From Actinomyces graevenitzii C83 (GTDB lineage Bacteria > Actinomycetota > Actinomycetes > Actinomycetales > Actinomycetaceae), in assembly GCF_000239695.1 (NCBI RefSeq), contig NZ_JH470340.1:26119-90118 (forward strand): a DNA stretch of 64,000 nt. Reading direction: 5' to 3'. Under the pieces are notes generated by a model. The model saw only the letters and a list, made by a program, of their open reading frames with translations. It was not told the DNA's origin and did not search any database. Both the position numbers and the translations under genes were made by a program. Shown one piece after another: positions 8,174 through 17,403 of this stretch (within the stretch, counting starts at the first letter, position 1; each line of letters opens with the position of its first letter).

Positions 8174-9592
8174 TTAATAGGCCCCGCGTGAAGAAAGCAC
8201 CGCCTGCACCGTTTTGGTCAGGATCGATAGGTCTTGTAACGGAGACCAGTTGTCAATGTAGTACAGGTCCAGGCGAATGGTTTCATCCCAGGACAGGTCT
8301 GAGCGCCCTGAAATCTGCCATAGGCCGGTAATACCCGGACGCACACGTAGACGGCGCATCTCATCGGGAGTGTATTTAGCTACCTCACGCGGCAGCGGCG
8401 GGCGCGGGCCAATCAGGCTCATATCGCCCTGGATCACGTTAAACAGCTGGGGTAGCTCATCGATAGAGAAGCGACGAATAAAGCCACCCACCGGGGTGAT
8501 ACGCGGATCCTTCTTGAGTTTAAACATGACCTCATTGGTCTTGTTGCCGCCCTGCAGCTGAGCCAGGCGCGCCTCGGCATCAACCACCATAGAGCGGAAC
8601 TTGATCATCTTAAAGGTCTTACCATCGCGCCCCACCCGCTCTTGCCGGAAGAACACTGGGCCACGGTCGGTAAAGTACACCGCCAGGGCGGTAATAATCA
8701 TGACCGGGCTGACCATAATCAGCGCCAGGGAAGCCATGACAATATCGAAAATTCGCTTGGAGTGTGACAGCGCGCCAGCAGAGTTGGGGTCTTCTACGTA
8801 GACCAGTGGCAGACCACCTACTGGGCGGGTACGAATACGGTCAGCGGCGACGTCGACCAAAGAAGGCACTACAGCCAGCTGGGTGCGGTGCCCCTCAAAA
8901 CGCCACACATAGCGGCGGAAATCAACCGAGTCAGGCACCGAACCGGGGGCGAAAAGCACCAGCTCAGCCTGGTTGGATTCAGCCAGCTTAAGCAGGTTGT
9001 CGCTGATAGAACGGTGGTCACCCTTATAGGTTTCTAACGCCTCATCAGGGTCAAAAACCAGGTAGGGCTCTAGTCCCACCCAAGCCGAACGCTTAAGCAT
9101 CCGGGAGAACTGCTCAGCCTGCTGGGGGCGGCCCACAATAATCACGCGCGAAATGCCGTAGCCATGCCAGTGCAGCCAGTGCAAGATGCGGCGACCAAAC
9201 AGACGCCCCAAGGTGATTAGCGGCATCGCAATGATGAACAGCAGCAGGAAGTAAGAGCGTGAGAACTCCGTGTTGGTCAGGTACAACACCAGCGAGAAAA
9301 AGCCGATATTAAACAGACCAGCGTTAAGGGCGCGGCGGATACTGACCGTGCCCGAGCCGAATTCACGCACCGCATAGCCGCCAAAGCAAGCGATTACCAC
9401 CAGCCAGGCCGCTGAAGCCAGCGGCTTCCAGTGCATAAGGGCCTTAGTGAGGGCTGAGACGTCATTAGAGAACAGACCTGACTGCTCGCGCAAATGCCAC
9501 GCAATGGTGAACGACACCCAGATAGCGAGGAAGTCAATCACAATAGCGCCTAGACGCACTAGGTGATTGAAGGTACGTTTACTCATCTTCAA
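8174..9592 (-). CDS. Exopolysaccharide polyprenyl-phosphate glycosyl-1-phosphotransferase (WbaP/CpsE type)
   Basis: Initiates glycan assembly by moving a sugar-1-phosphate from a nucleotide sugar to undecaprenyl phosphate. The 472-residue protein has the full-length architecture: four to five N-terminal membrane segments (about residues 10-130), a CoA-binding-like middle domain, a further membrane hairpin near SKRIFDIVMASLALIMVSP, and the C-terminal catalytic core. The core motifs FRQERVGRDGKTFKMIKFRS and DELPQLFNVIQGDMSLIGPR are well preserved. It is the likely committing enzyme of the cluster. Whether galactose, glucose or another sugar is used is not decidable. Confidence 0.93.
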   Translation of the reverse strand: MKMSKRTFNHLVRLGAIVIDFLAIWVSFTIAWHLREQSGLFSNDVSALTKALMHWKPLASAAWLVVIACFGGYAVREFGSGTVSIRRALNAGLFNIGFFSLVLYLTNTEFSRSYFLLLFIIAMPLITLGRLFGRRILHWLHWHGYGISRVIIVGRPQQAEQFSRMLKRSAWVGLEPYLVFDPDEALETYKGDHRSISDNLLKLAESNQAELVLFAPGSVPDSVDFRRYVWRFEGHRTQLAVVPSLVDVAADRIRTRPVGGLPLVYVEDPNSAGALSHSKRIFDIVMASLALIMVSPVMIITALAVYFTDRGPVFFRQERVGRDGKTFKMIKFRSMVVDAEARLAQLQGGNKTNEVMFKLKKDPRITPVGGFIRRFSIDELPQLFNVIQGDMSLIGPRPPLPREVAKYTPDEMRRLRVRPGITGLWQISGRSDLSWDETIRLDLYYIDNWSPLQDLSILTKTVQAVLSSRGAY

Positions 9593-9621
9593 GACGAAAC
9601 CTACTTGGAGCAGTCGGGAAC

Positions 9622-10728
9622 TTAAGACAGTGCTTCTACCTGCTGGTGCAGGGCTTGGATGAAACGATCCAGGGAGAACTTGTCACCGTGGGCGCGAATC
9701 GCGGGGTGATCCCAGGTGATTTGCTCGTTCTTTTCCACTGTGGCTGCGATATCAGCGCTGGTGGGCTTAGAAAAGAATAGACCAGTTTGGCCTTCTACAA
9801 CAGTGTCGAGGTAGCCACCTCCACGCAGGGCCAGCACCGGTTTGCCGAAGCTGTAAGCCTCCAGCGGGGTGAGCCCAAAGTCTTCGAAGGAAGGCGCAAT
9901 CAGGGCCTGGCAGTTGGCGTATAGCCAGCGCATTTGGCCGTCGCTTAGACCCTGGAACATGCGCACATTGTCTGGGCACATAGCTGCTAGACGCTCAGAT
10001 TCAGGGCCCTTGCCCACAATTGCCAGCTTGCGCTGGGGCATGTCAGCAAAAGCCGCTATGGCGCGATCAACATTCTTATAGGGCATCAGGCGCGAAACCA
10101 CCAGGTAGAACTGGCCAGCCCAGCTAGCAATCTCGTCCACAGTTTCCTGGCTGGCACTGGCGTCAATCCCACCAGGCGGGAATAGCAGCTCAGCCTCAAT
10201 ACCGTAGACACGCTCAATGCGTTCTTTAACGATGGAGGAGTTGGCCAGGTAACGGGTGGCGCTGTGAGCAGCGCGCTTATCCCAACGCAGCAGCGGCGCA
10301 TACACCGCGTTTAATCCCAGCACCTTGGGGGAGAAGCGTGAGGACTGGCCCAGGTACTGCTCGCGCAGGTACAGGAAACGGGCTGGGGAGTGGCAGTAGA
10401 CCAGCTTGGCGCCGGTAGTTTTAACCCCGTGGGCAAAGCCAGTGGAAGACACTAGGGTTACGCCCGCATTGATCTTGATTTTCGACGTCGCCGGGGCCAG
10501 CAGCGGCAGGGCGATGCGGTGATCGTGGCGGAAGGCGGCTACCCGGTTTAGGCCGGTTACGCGAATATCGGCGTCCTTGAACTCAGGGAAGGTGCCTTCT
10601 GGATCGTACAGGGTGGTGAAAATGGGGGCCTGGGGAAAAGCCTGGTGCATGGCTAAGGCCACTCGTTCCGCACCGCCACGCTGAGTTAAGTAATCGTGGG
10701 CGATGGCAACTTTAAAGTGCTCACTCAT
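9622..10728 (-). CDS. Glycosyltransferase family 4
   Basis: GT-B fold retaining transferase of 368 residues. The acceptor-side start is IAHDYLTQRGGAERVALAMH, and the C-terminal half has the donor-binding E-x7-E element in EDFGLTPLEAYSFGKPVLAL. I placed the start at the ATG at 10728, preceded by an AGAGAG sequence, because the longer open frame would run 59 bases into the upstream glycosyltransferase gene and its first 45 residues are not family-like. Specific linkage is unknown. Confidence 0.88.
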   Translation of the reverse strand: MSEHFKVAIAHDYLTQRGGAERVALAMHQAFPQAPIFTTLYDPEGTFPEFKDADIRVTGLNRVAAFRHDHRIALPLLAPATSKIKINAGVTLVSSTGFAHGVKTTGAKLVYCHSPARFLYLREQYLGQSSRFSPKVLGLNAVYAPLLRWDKRAAHSATRYLANSSIVKERIERVYGIEAELLFPPGGIDASASQETVDEIASWAGQFYLVVSRLMPYKNVDRAIAAFADMPQRKLAIVGKGPESERLAAMCPDNVRMFQGLSDGQMRWLYANCQALIAPSFEDFGLTPLEAYSFGKPVLALRGGGYLDTVVEGQTGLFFSKPTSADIAATVEKNEQITWDHPAIRAHGDKFSLDRFIQALHQQVEALS

Positions 10729-10804
10729 CAAAGTCTCTCTTCTGCCTATGGCAAGAATGTAAGGGAAGTAAGGCGAGGAAGTGGTGTTTATGAAATTTTG
10801 TGCC

Positions 10805-11737
10805 CTAGAAGTGGGTGGTGACCTCACTGTGGCAGTAGCCGCTAAGGGAGGCGGCCTCAACATTTAATGCCACTAATTTAGTAGCAAATGGTCCGGGCAA
10901 CATGCCAATAGTGTTATCTGTGAAATTGGCCAGTTGCGCGGTGCGCTCTTCGTTGGTGCGGCTAGCTACCGCCCCAACTAGTTTGCCCCACCAGCCGCCG
11001 CCGGCTGCCACCGGGGCGATAGCGCCGGGGTGTAGCTGGTCAAAAGTGCGCCGTGCCGCGCCTGAATGGTAGGCACGCATAGCTCGCTTGACGGTGTCTG
11101 TGGCCGCGCCGTGGTGCAAAGTTTCCAGCTCTGGGGCCAAAATTACCGGGATACCAGCCTCATGTAGACGGTAGCCGTAGTCCACATCCTCCCAGCCGTA
11201 GTGCTGGTAGGCGGTGTCATAGGGGCCGATTTTTTCCCAGGTTTCACGGGTAATAGAGCAGTTAGCAGCCCAGTGACGCCAAGCCGGGATAGCGCCCCGG
11301 TAGGAGGCGGCCAGGGCCGCACGGGTGCGGGTGGCGCCGTATACGCGGGTGTACTTTGAGGGCGGCAGGATGTCTATGGTTAGCCCGACGACGCCGCAGG
11401 GCTGGCCCTGGTGGCGCGCCCAGTGCCCAGCCACAAAGTCTGCACCAGGCTCAAGATCGTCGTCGCAACGCACTAAAACCTGGCCTTTAGCGGCGCTAAA
11501 ACCAGCGTTTAGAGCGGCTACGCGGCCTTGATTTTGCTCCAGTACCACAGCTCGTACCGGCACACCTTGGCTAGCGAAGGAGTCGATAATCTCTAGGCTG
11601 TTATCAAGCAAGCCATCGATTACCACTACCGCCTCAAAGTTGGTGTCACTTTGCTGGCTTAAGGCGTTAAGCAGGGTGGGTAGCTTGGCCTCTCCCCGAT
11701 AGGAGGGGATGATGATGGAAGTGCGCGGTTGGTTCAT
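10805..11737 (-). CDS. Glycosyltransferase family 2
   Basis: GT-A fold enzyme of 310 residues. Visible motifs are TSIIIPSYRGEAKLPTLLNA at the N-terminus, VLVRCDDDLEPGADFV (DxD metal site) and YGWEDVDYGYRLHEAGIPV (general-base region). Its start overlaps the stop of the polymerase-like gene by 4 bases, so translation is coupled. Substrates are not identifiable. Confidence 0.88.
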   Translation of the reverse strand: MNQPRTSIIIPSYRGEAKLPTLLNALSQQSDTNFEAVVVIDGLLDNSLEIIDSFASQGVPVRAVVLEQNQGRVAALNAGFSAAKGQVLVRCDDDLEPGADFVAGHWARHQGQPCGVVGLTIDILPPSKYTRVYGATRTRAALAASYRGAIPAWRHWAANCSITRETWEKIGPYDTAYQHYGWEDVDYGYRLHEAGIPVILAPELETLHHGAATDTVKRAMRAYHSGAARRTFDQLHPGAIAPVAAGGGWWGKLVGAVASRTNEERTAQLANFTDNTIGMLPGPFATKLVALNVEAASLSGYCHSEVTTHF

Positions 11738-13029
11738 GCCTTACTGGCCTCTTCTTCCATCTTTTCCAACTTGTCGTATTTGGCCATGACATTTTCGTGC
11801 CCAGCCAGGTAGTTAACCAGCTTGTTTTGGCTGGCGCGTAGATCCTCTTCAACCGGTGTATCAAGCTTGGCTAGCTGGTCTTCGTCAGCGCCGGGGGCGT
11901 GCGCCCACCAGGTACAGGCAGCCAGAGCCAAACAGGCGGGGTAAGACAAGAACACGTTGCCCAGGTTGGCCGCACACACCAAAATTGCGATCGGGGTGGC
12001 CTCCAGATAGCGGTTAGGTAGACCAGATAGCGGGTGGCTGACCTTAATGATGGTGAGCACTAGTAGCGTCAACATCAGGTAGAACATGATCCAGCCACCC
12101 TCAGCGCGCAGCAGCAGGTAACTGGAGTGGAAGAAGAACTCGTTTTCACCCAGTTTGACGGTAAGGGTACCAGGGCCGTGACCGGTGAAGGGGTTTTCGG
12201 CTACCAGTTTTTCTTCCAGTGGCACGATCAGTGAACGCAGGTGGTCAGAACCGGCACGGTCAGAGAATGAACCCTCGTTCTTAACGTCGTTGGCGTAGCC
12301 AATTACCGACTTGTATACGCCAAACAGCAGCGTGGCTTTAATCCAAACATTAAAGTTTTTAGGGATGAACACCCAGGCCAAGGCTAGGCCCAGACCCAGC
12401 CAGGTGGTGCGCGAGAAGGTTAGGAAAATACCCACTAGGGAGATAGCCAGCACAATGAAGTACTTGCGGTTACGCTGGGCAATACCGGCGTAAACCAAGC
12501 CCAGTGCCAGCAGGTGCAAACCGGCGGTGTTGGGGTCACCAAACATACCGATCATACGGCCGGGGTAGGTTGATTGAGGCAGGGTGATAATGCCGTAAGC
12601 GGTGGCGATAACCTGCGAAACCCCAATGGACCCCACTAGGGCACGCATGTTTAGACGCCCCGAGGTGGAGGCGGCAATTACCAACGCCCAAGCCACAATG
12701 TGTCCCATACGGGTAAAGGGCAACTGGTCGTTATAGACACCCGAAACTGCCATCCAGGCGGGGATGGCGAACAGCAGCATGCGGTAGCCAAAGGCTGGCT
12801 GCCAACCCACCTTGGGTTTGCGCCCAAAGGCCATGATGGACAGCAGTATGGCGCTGATATCGGCTACCGGTACGCCCGGAACAAAGCCTTCCAGGCGCAA
12901 ACACAGTGGGATGAACAGGATCATTTCCAGCAAGGATGGGGACTTACGCAGCAATGCCTGCAGCGAAGAGTCATCCTTACGGAAAAACACATCCCAGTCG
13001 ATAGCGCCGGGCTTAACCGCGCGGCTCAT
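11734..13029 (-). CDS. O-antigen ligase/polymerase-like membrane protein (Wzy candidate)
   Basis: Integral membrane protein of 431 residues with around ten hydrophobic segments and a large polar loop (about residues 240-300) that holds ENPFTGHGPGTLTVKLGENE. That loop pattern is typical of the Wzy_C/O-antigen ligase superfamily, where a Gly-His-rich loop faces outside. The charged C-terminal 60 residues are predicted cytoplasmic. In a cluster with an initiating transferase and many glycosyltransferases, the best role is polymerisation of repeat units on undecaprenyl pyrophosphate. It overlaps both neighbours by 4 bases. Ligation rather than polymerisation is possible. Confidence 0.75.
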   Translation of the reverse strand: MSRAVKPGAIDWDVFFRKDDSSLQALLRKSPSLLEMILFIPLCLRLEGFVPGVPVADISAILLSIMAFGRKPKVGWQPAFGYRMLLFAIPAWMAVSGVYNDQLPFTRMGHIVAWALVIAASTSGRLNMRALVGSIGVSQVIATAYGIITLPQSTYPGRMIGMFGDPNTAGLHLLALGLVYAGIAQRNRKYFIVLAISLVGIFLTFSRTTWLGLGLALAWVFIPKNFNVWIKATLLFGVYKSVIGYANDVKNEGSFSDRAGSDHLRSLIVPLEEKLVAENPFTGHGPGTLTVKLGENEFFFHSSYLLLRAEGGWIMFYLMLTLLVLTIIKVSHPLSGLPNRYLEATPIAILVCAANLGNVFLSYPACLALAACTWWAHAPGADEDQLAKLDTPVEEDLRASQNKLVNYLAGHENVMAKYDKLEKMEEEASKA

Positions 13030-14066
13030 TTAACCTCCTGGGGTAGCACGTCGGTAAGGAAAGCGGCGATGCGCTTGGTGGCGGCTTCAGGGGAGAACTT
13101 ACGCTGCCAACGGTGCCATTCTTTGTCGACTTGCTTGGCACGTTTGGCGGGGGTGGTGTCCACTATGGCGGCGACGGCGTCGGCTAGCTCGTCGACGTCA
13201 TCGGGGACTATCTGGTAGGAGTAGTCCCGGCCGGCAACCTCAGGTAGCGCCCCCGCGATAGAAGTCACGAAGGGGACCTTGGCGCTCATCGCCTCAGCGA
13301 CCATAAGCCCAAAGGACTCGGGGCAAATCGAGGGGAAGACTGCCACATCAACCAGGTTGAAGAAGTCTTCACGCTTGGTCCACCCCAGCTGCTTGGTGAA
13401 GCTGGCGATAGGGGCCAGGGCGGCGGTTACCCGCTTGCGCTCGGCGGCGTCGACAAAATGCGGTTCACCCGCAACCACCAGCTCGAAAGCATTCCCGCGA
13501 GTGGCGTTTAGCTGGGCCATAGCCTCAGCTAAAACCTCAATGCCCTTATCGGGGCTGGGGCGCCCGAGGAAACCCACCGTGATGGGGGCCTTAAGGTCAC
13601 CTTTAGGCTCGGTTTTAACCTCCTCACACCAGTTGTAAACAATCTGGGCGGTGGGGAAGTGCTTAGCCATGGAGGCGCTGGGCACAGCCAAAGCTAGGGC
13701 GCCACACGCCGCTAACCTGCCAGAAACCACATGCTTAAAGCTGGGGGCCTGGTGTAGGTGCACAATGCGCTGGGGGTGGCCCACGGTAGCCAGTGCGGGC
13801 ACATGCCCGTGGCACCACAGCACGCCTTGACGCTGGCTGGCATCCCAGGCGCGCAGGTTACGCATATAGGCTTTGCGCCCCTGGCCTTTAATGGCCACGG
13901 TAGCGAAACCAGCTTTAGCGGCCGCCGCACCTACGCCGTCGGCAATGGCCGGGGCTACCACGGTGACCTCATGGCCAAGCTGACGCAGCACCTTAGCGGT
14001 GCGCAGCAGCATGACCTCGCCGCCACCAATTTCGCCGTTATTAGCAGCTAGGGTAAAGCGAGTCAC
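13026..14066 (-). CDS. Glycosyltransferase family 4
   Basis: GT-B fold transferase of about 346 residues. Signature regions are GEIGGGEVMLLRTAKVLRQL (acceptor side), VGFLGRPSPDKGIEVLAEAM, and the E-x7-E element PESFGLMVAEAMSAKVPFV. I chose the GTG at 14066: it forms a GTGA overlap with the upstream stop, matching the 4-base overlaps of the neighbouring genes, and AGGGA lies 8-9 bases before it. An ATG three codons upstream (14075) is the main alternative. Substrate unknown. Confidence 0.87.
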   Translation of the reverse strand: MTRFTLAANNGEIGGGEVMLLRTAKVLRQLGHEVTVVAPAIADGVGAAAAKAGFATVAIKGQGRKAYMRNLRAWDASQRQGVLWCHGHVPALATVGHPQRIVHLHQAPSFKHVVSGRLAACGALALAVPSASMAKHFPTAQIVYNWCEEVKTEPKGDLKAPITVGFLGRPSPDKGIEVLAEAMAQLNATRGNAFELVVAGEPHFVDAAERKRVTAALAPIASFTKQLGWTKREDFFNLVDVAVFPSICPESFGLMVAEAMSAKVPFVTSIAGALPEVAGRDYSYQIVPDDVDELADAVAAIVDTTPAKRAKQVDKEWHRWQRKFSPEAATKRIAAFLTDVLPQEVK

Positions 14067-15148
14067 TTGAAACATCCCTGATAGACCTTGACGATGGAGT
14101 GGCACATGTCAGACACGCTAGGCCAGTAGGGGTTAAGCTGCGGGCGCTGCTCCAGCTCTAGACCCTGGCTGGCTAGTGCCTGGGCGATGGCGGTGACGTC
14201 ATAGGCGTCCACTAGACACTGGCTAGGCAGAATCTCGGGGTTACCGCCAACCGGCGTGGCCACCACGCCCATGCCGCTAACTACTGCATCTAGCAGCGAG
14301 TAAGAGCAGTTTTCCCACACCGACAGCTGCGCGAGCACGTCGTGGCTAGCTAGCGCCTGGCAGGCGTCAACAAAGCCAGGGAAGTCAACGCAGTCAGTTA
14401 GCCCCAGCGACTCAACCGCGCCGCGCAGGGCTGCCTCTTCCTCACCGGTACCAGCAATAGTCAGTGTGGCCTGGGGGTAATCGCGCTTAAGCAGTGAGAA
14501 CCCCTTAAGTAGCTCCAAAATGCGCTTTTCTGGCGCCAGGCGGGCCAGGGATAAAATCCGCAGGCCCTCCTTACGCTGGCTGGGCGCGGTGGGGGCGTCG
14601 ACGCCGTTGTGTAGCACGTCAATCACCCGGCGCGGGTGCCACTTGGCTTCCATGGCGTCAGCGGTGGCCACCGAGCAGGCCATAAGCGCATCGAAACGCT
14701 CACAGCGCGCCTGGTGGGCGCGGCTCATTAGAGCCGATTTGAAGCTACTGCCGTGGTAGACGCTGTCATCGTAGGCGATACCGTGCTCAGTTGACACCAG
14801 CTTGGTGGGGCCGGTTAACGGCACTGCCAAGGCGCCCACAATATCTGCATAGGCTAGGTGCGTGTGCACAATGGCCGGGCGTAGCTTGGCTACCGCGTGG
14901 CGCAGTACCCGCACTGAAGAGGCCAGCCCATAGTTAGGGCCAAAGCTTTCAGCCAGTACTGGTACCCCCAGCTGGGTTAGCTCCTCGGCTAGCGCTCCCG
15001 GTGGGCACAGCACCACCATGCGGGTACGGGGCAGGCCGGTGCGGGCGACGTCGAGAACGTGACGTGCCACCCCACCGATCTCAGCAACCGGAACTACCCA
15101 TAGCGCGATTGGTGCGTTACCCGCTACGCCCTTATAAGCCACTGTCAC
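14063..15148 (-). CDS. Glycosyltransferase family 4
   Basis: GT-B fold transferase of 361 residues. The N-terminal glycine motif EIGGVARHVLDVA, the AIVHTHLAYADIVGALAVPL segment, and the phosphate-binding core LARLAPEKRILELLKGFSLL are visible. The usual first Glu of the E-x7-E motif occurs in WENCSYSLLDAVVSGMGVV, where the second Glu is replaced by Asp. It overlaps the genes on both sides by 4 bases. Substrate unknown. Confidence 0.87.
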   Translation of the reverse strand: MTVAYKGVAGNAPIALWVVPVAEIGGVARHVLDVARTGLPRTRMVVLCPPGALAEELTQLGVPVLAESFGPNYGLASSVRVLRHAVAKLRPAIVHTHLAYADIVGALAVPLTGPTKLVSTEHGIAYDDSVYHGSSFKSALMSRAHQARCERFDALMACSVATADAMEAKWHPRRVIDVLHNGVDAPTAPSQRKEGLRILSLARLAPEKRILELLKGFSLLKRDYPQATLTIAGTGEEEAALRGAVESLGLTDCVDFPGFVDACQALASHDVLAQLSVWENCSYSLLDAVVSGMGVVATPVGGNPEILPSQCLVDAYDVTAIAQALASQGLELEQRPQLNPYWPSVSDMCHSIVKVYQGCFK

Positions 15149-17403
15149 AGGTACTTCTCCAGGCGGTCTAGACCGGTCCAGAAGCCCTCACCGTTGTTAA
15201 CGTGACCCATCCAGATTTCCGGAATGAAGGACACGCCGGGGGCCAGGCGGTCAAGCTGCTCAGCTAGCTCAGGCCAGTTAACGTCACCCTCGTCGATCTG
15301 CACACCCTCGCCGTCAACGCCCTTACCGTCAACAATGTGCAGGTGGGCGGCTAGCGGGGCGAGAATCTCGGTGTATTCACGCAGCGGGCGGTGCTCGTGG
15401 TTAGCCGACAGCATCGAGTGGGAGATGTCGTAGGTGATCTGTAGGCCGCTACGCTGGGCAAAGTCACGCAGCGCCTCAGGGCTCATAAACAGGTTGTGGT
15501 ACTGCTGACCACCCAGTAGCCACGGGTAAGGCGGCAGGGTCTGGGGGGCTAGGCGCACGCCGGAGTAGTCCACATGCTTTAGACCCTCAATGATGCGGTC
15601 GTACATGGCCGGGATACGCTCAGGCTCAACCGGGCCTTCCTTGGTGAAACCACCCAGGGTGGCAATAAAGACCGGGTCCTGTTCCTGAGTGAAGTAGGGG
15701 CGCAGCGACTTGGTGATGTCGATAGTGCGCTGTAGCTCGCGGATGGAGCGCTCCCACACGGCGTCGTCGAACGAGGCCAGGTCCAAAATGAAGTCCCCGC
15801 TGAACAGGTCAGGCAGGTGGCAGGTGTAACCCATGGGCAGCGGGTTGTCCTTGTAGGCCGCGAACACCTCGTCCACGTCCATGTCCAGGTCCTTGTAGGA
15901 GTAGTGGAACTCCAGGAAGTCGGGCTTGGCGCCGGCGTCCAAAATGGCCTGGAAGTCGTGGTAGCGCACCGGCACACCCCACGGACGACGGAAGTGGTAG
16001 TCGCGCGGGCGGGCGGGGTTGTCGGAGATGTCGCCCTCGTAGAAGAAGTCACCGGCGGCCACGTCACGGCGAGCAATACGGCCCACCAGCTTGTCTAGCG
16101 AGTTGGGCTGCAGGCCACGGCCGGGGCTCTTAATGTCGACGGCGTCGGCGGTGATGCGCTCACCGGACTTGATGTCGCGGGCGGCCACCAAAGACTTAGC
16201 CAGGTTGGCGCGGTTCATGAACTCACCGGGGGCCACTACGCGGGCCTCGGCGGTACCCAGGGCGGCCTCCACGTCACGGATCTGACGCACCATGGCGGCA
16301 AACTCGTCAGGTAGCAGCGAAACCTTGTGGTCGTTACCTTCAAGGTTGCGGTCAATGGTGAAGTGCTTTTCGATCACCGACGCGCCCAGGGCTACCGCAG
16401 CCATGGGGATGTGGTAGCCGCGCTCGTGACCGGAGTAGCCCACCGGGCAGTCACCGATCTCAGCTAGACGCTGCATGTAGCGCAGGTTTAGGTCCTTGAA
16501 GGGGGCCGGGTAGGTGGACTGCACCTGGAGTAGGGCGTAGGGGGCGCCGTAGCGACGCAGCAGGGCCACCGACTCCTTGATCTCATCCTCGGTGCTCATA
16601 CCGGTGGAGACGATCATGGGTAGGTTTTCTTTAGCGGCAGCAGTTAGCAGCGCGTGGTTGGTTAGGTCAGCCGAGGCGATCTTTAGACCATCAATGCCAT
16701 ACTCGAGCAGCACCTCTAGCGAGGGCAGATCCCAAGGGGTGCACATGATGTCAATGCCCTTGTCACGGCAGTGATCGAAAACTTCGATCATCTTGGGGGC
16801 CGGCAGGGAGAAGCGGGTGAGTAGGTCCAGGGTGTACTGGGCGCCCAGGTCTTCACCGGCGGTGATCTTGCCTGAAGCGCCACGGTAGAGGGCGTCCATG
16901 TCGCGCAGCTGGAACTTAACGCAGTCAGCCTTGGCTTCCACAGCCAGGTCTACCAGCTGCTTGGCTAGATCAACATTGCCCTGGTGGTTGTTACCAATTT
17001 CAGCAATTACGAAGGTGGGCTGGTCTTTACCAACGCGGTGGCTACCAACGGTGAAGGAGTCATTGGTGGGGGAGGCAATAGCTACCATGCGTCCACGGGC
17101 GTCTAGCACCGGCACTAGGCTGACGCCGTCGCGGAATTTCCAGTCCAGCTCGTCAACCAAGGTGCCCTCGGTGACGGTACGCGGGGAGCGGTTAGCTACC
17201 TTAATAGCGCTGGTCTCCATGTTGGAGTTACCGGCGGTAAGCCAGCGACGCACGTCGCCGTCGGTAAGCGAACCCTGCAGCACGCCGTGCTCATCTACCA
17301 GGAAGATAGTGCGGGCCTTGTTGGCGTTGATCTTAGCTAGGGCGCTGAGCAAAGAGTCGTCAGCGAAAGCTACATAAGGGGTAATGGAACGCTCGATGCT
17401 CAT
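15145..17403 (-). CDS. CBS - NeuB-type synthase - SAF - TIM-barrel fusion protein
   Basis: A 752-residue multidomain protein. Residues 1-115 are a CBS pair; 130-385 are a sialic/legionaminic acid synthase (NeuB) barrel with EIGNNHQG (135-142), CVKFQLRD (161-168), GYSGHERG (322-329) and EKHFTIDR (345-352); 400-460 are a SAF (antifreeze-like) domain; 465-752 resemble a sugar-phosphate isomerase/epimerase TIM barrel. NeuB enzymes condense phosphoenolpyruvate with an N-acetylated hexosamine to form a nine-carbon sugar acid. Typical NeuB is about 340-350 residues without CBS or the extra barrel. The stop and start overlap neighbours by 4 bases, with the CMP-sugar synthetase immediately upstream. 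No NeuC/epimerase or amino-sugar modification genes lie in the window, so the precise product is open. Confidence 0.88.
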   Translation of the reverse strand: MSIERSITPYVAFADDSLLSALAKINANKARTIFLVDEHGVLQGSLTDGDVRRWLTAGNSNMETSAIKVANRSPRTVTEGTLVDELDWKFRDGVSLVPVLDARGRMVAIASPTNDSFTVGSHRVGKDQPTFVIAEIGNNHQGNVDLAKQLVDLAVEAKADCVKFQLRDMDALYRGASGKITAGEDLGAQYTLDLLTRFSLPAPKMIEVFDHCRDKGIDIMCTPWDLPSLEVLLEYGIDGLKIASADLTNHALLTAAAKENLPMIVSTGMSTEDEIKESVALLRRYGAPYALLQVQSTYPAPFKDLNLRYMQRLAEIGDCPVGYSGHERGYHIPMAAVALGASVIEKHFTIDRNLEGNDHKVSLLPDEFAAMVRQIRDVEAALGTAEARVVAPGEFMNRANLAKSLVAARDIKSGERITADAVDIKSPGRGLQPNSLDKLVGRIARRDVAAGDFFYEGDISDNPARPRDYHFRRPWGVPVRYHDFQAILDAGAKPDFLEFHYSYKDLDMDVDEVFAAYKDNPLPMGYTCHLPDLFSGDFILDLASFDDAVWERSIRELQRTIDITKSLRPYFTQEQDPVFIATLGGFTKEGPVEPERIPAMYDRIIEGLKHVDYSGVRLAPQTLPPYPWLLGGQQYHNLFMSPEALRDFAQRSGLQITYDISHSMLSANHEHRPLREYTEILAPLAAHLHIVDGKGVDGEGVQIDEGDVNWPELAEQLDRLAPGVSFIPEIWMGHVNNGEGFWTGLDRLEKYL

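Noticed and set aside
10729..10863. N-terminal extension of the glycosyltransferase at 9622
   Set aside because: The extension overlaps the preceding gene and is not family-like; the ATG at 10728 has a ribosome-binding site.
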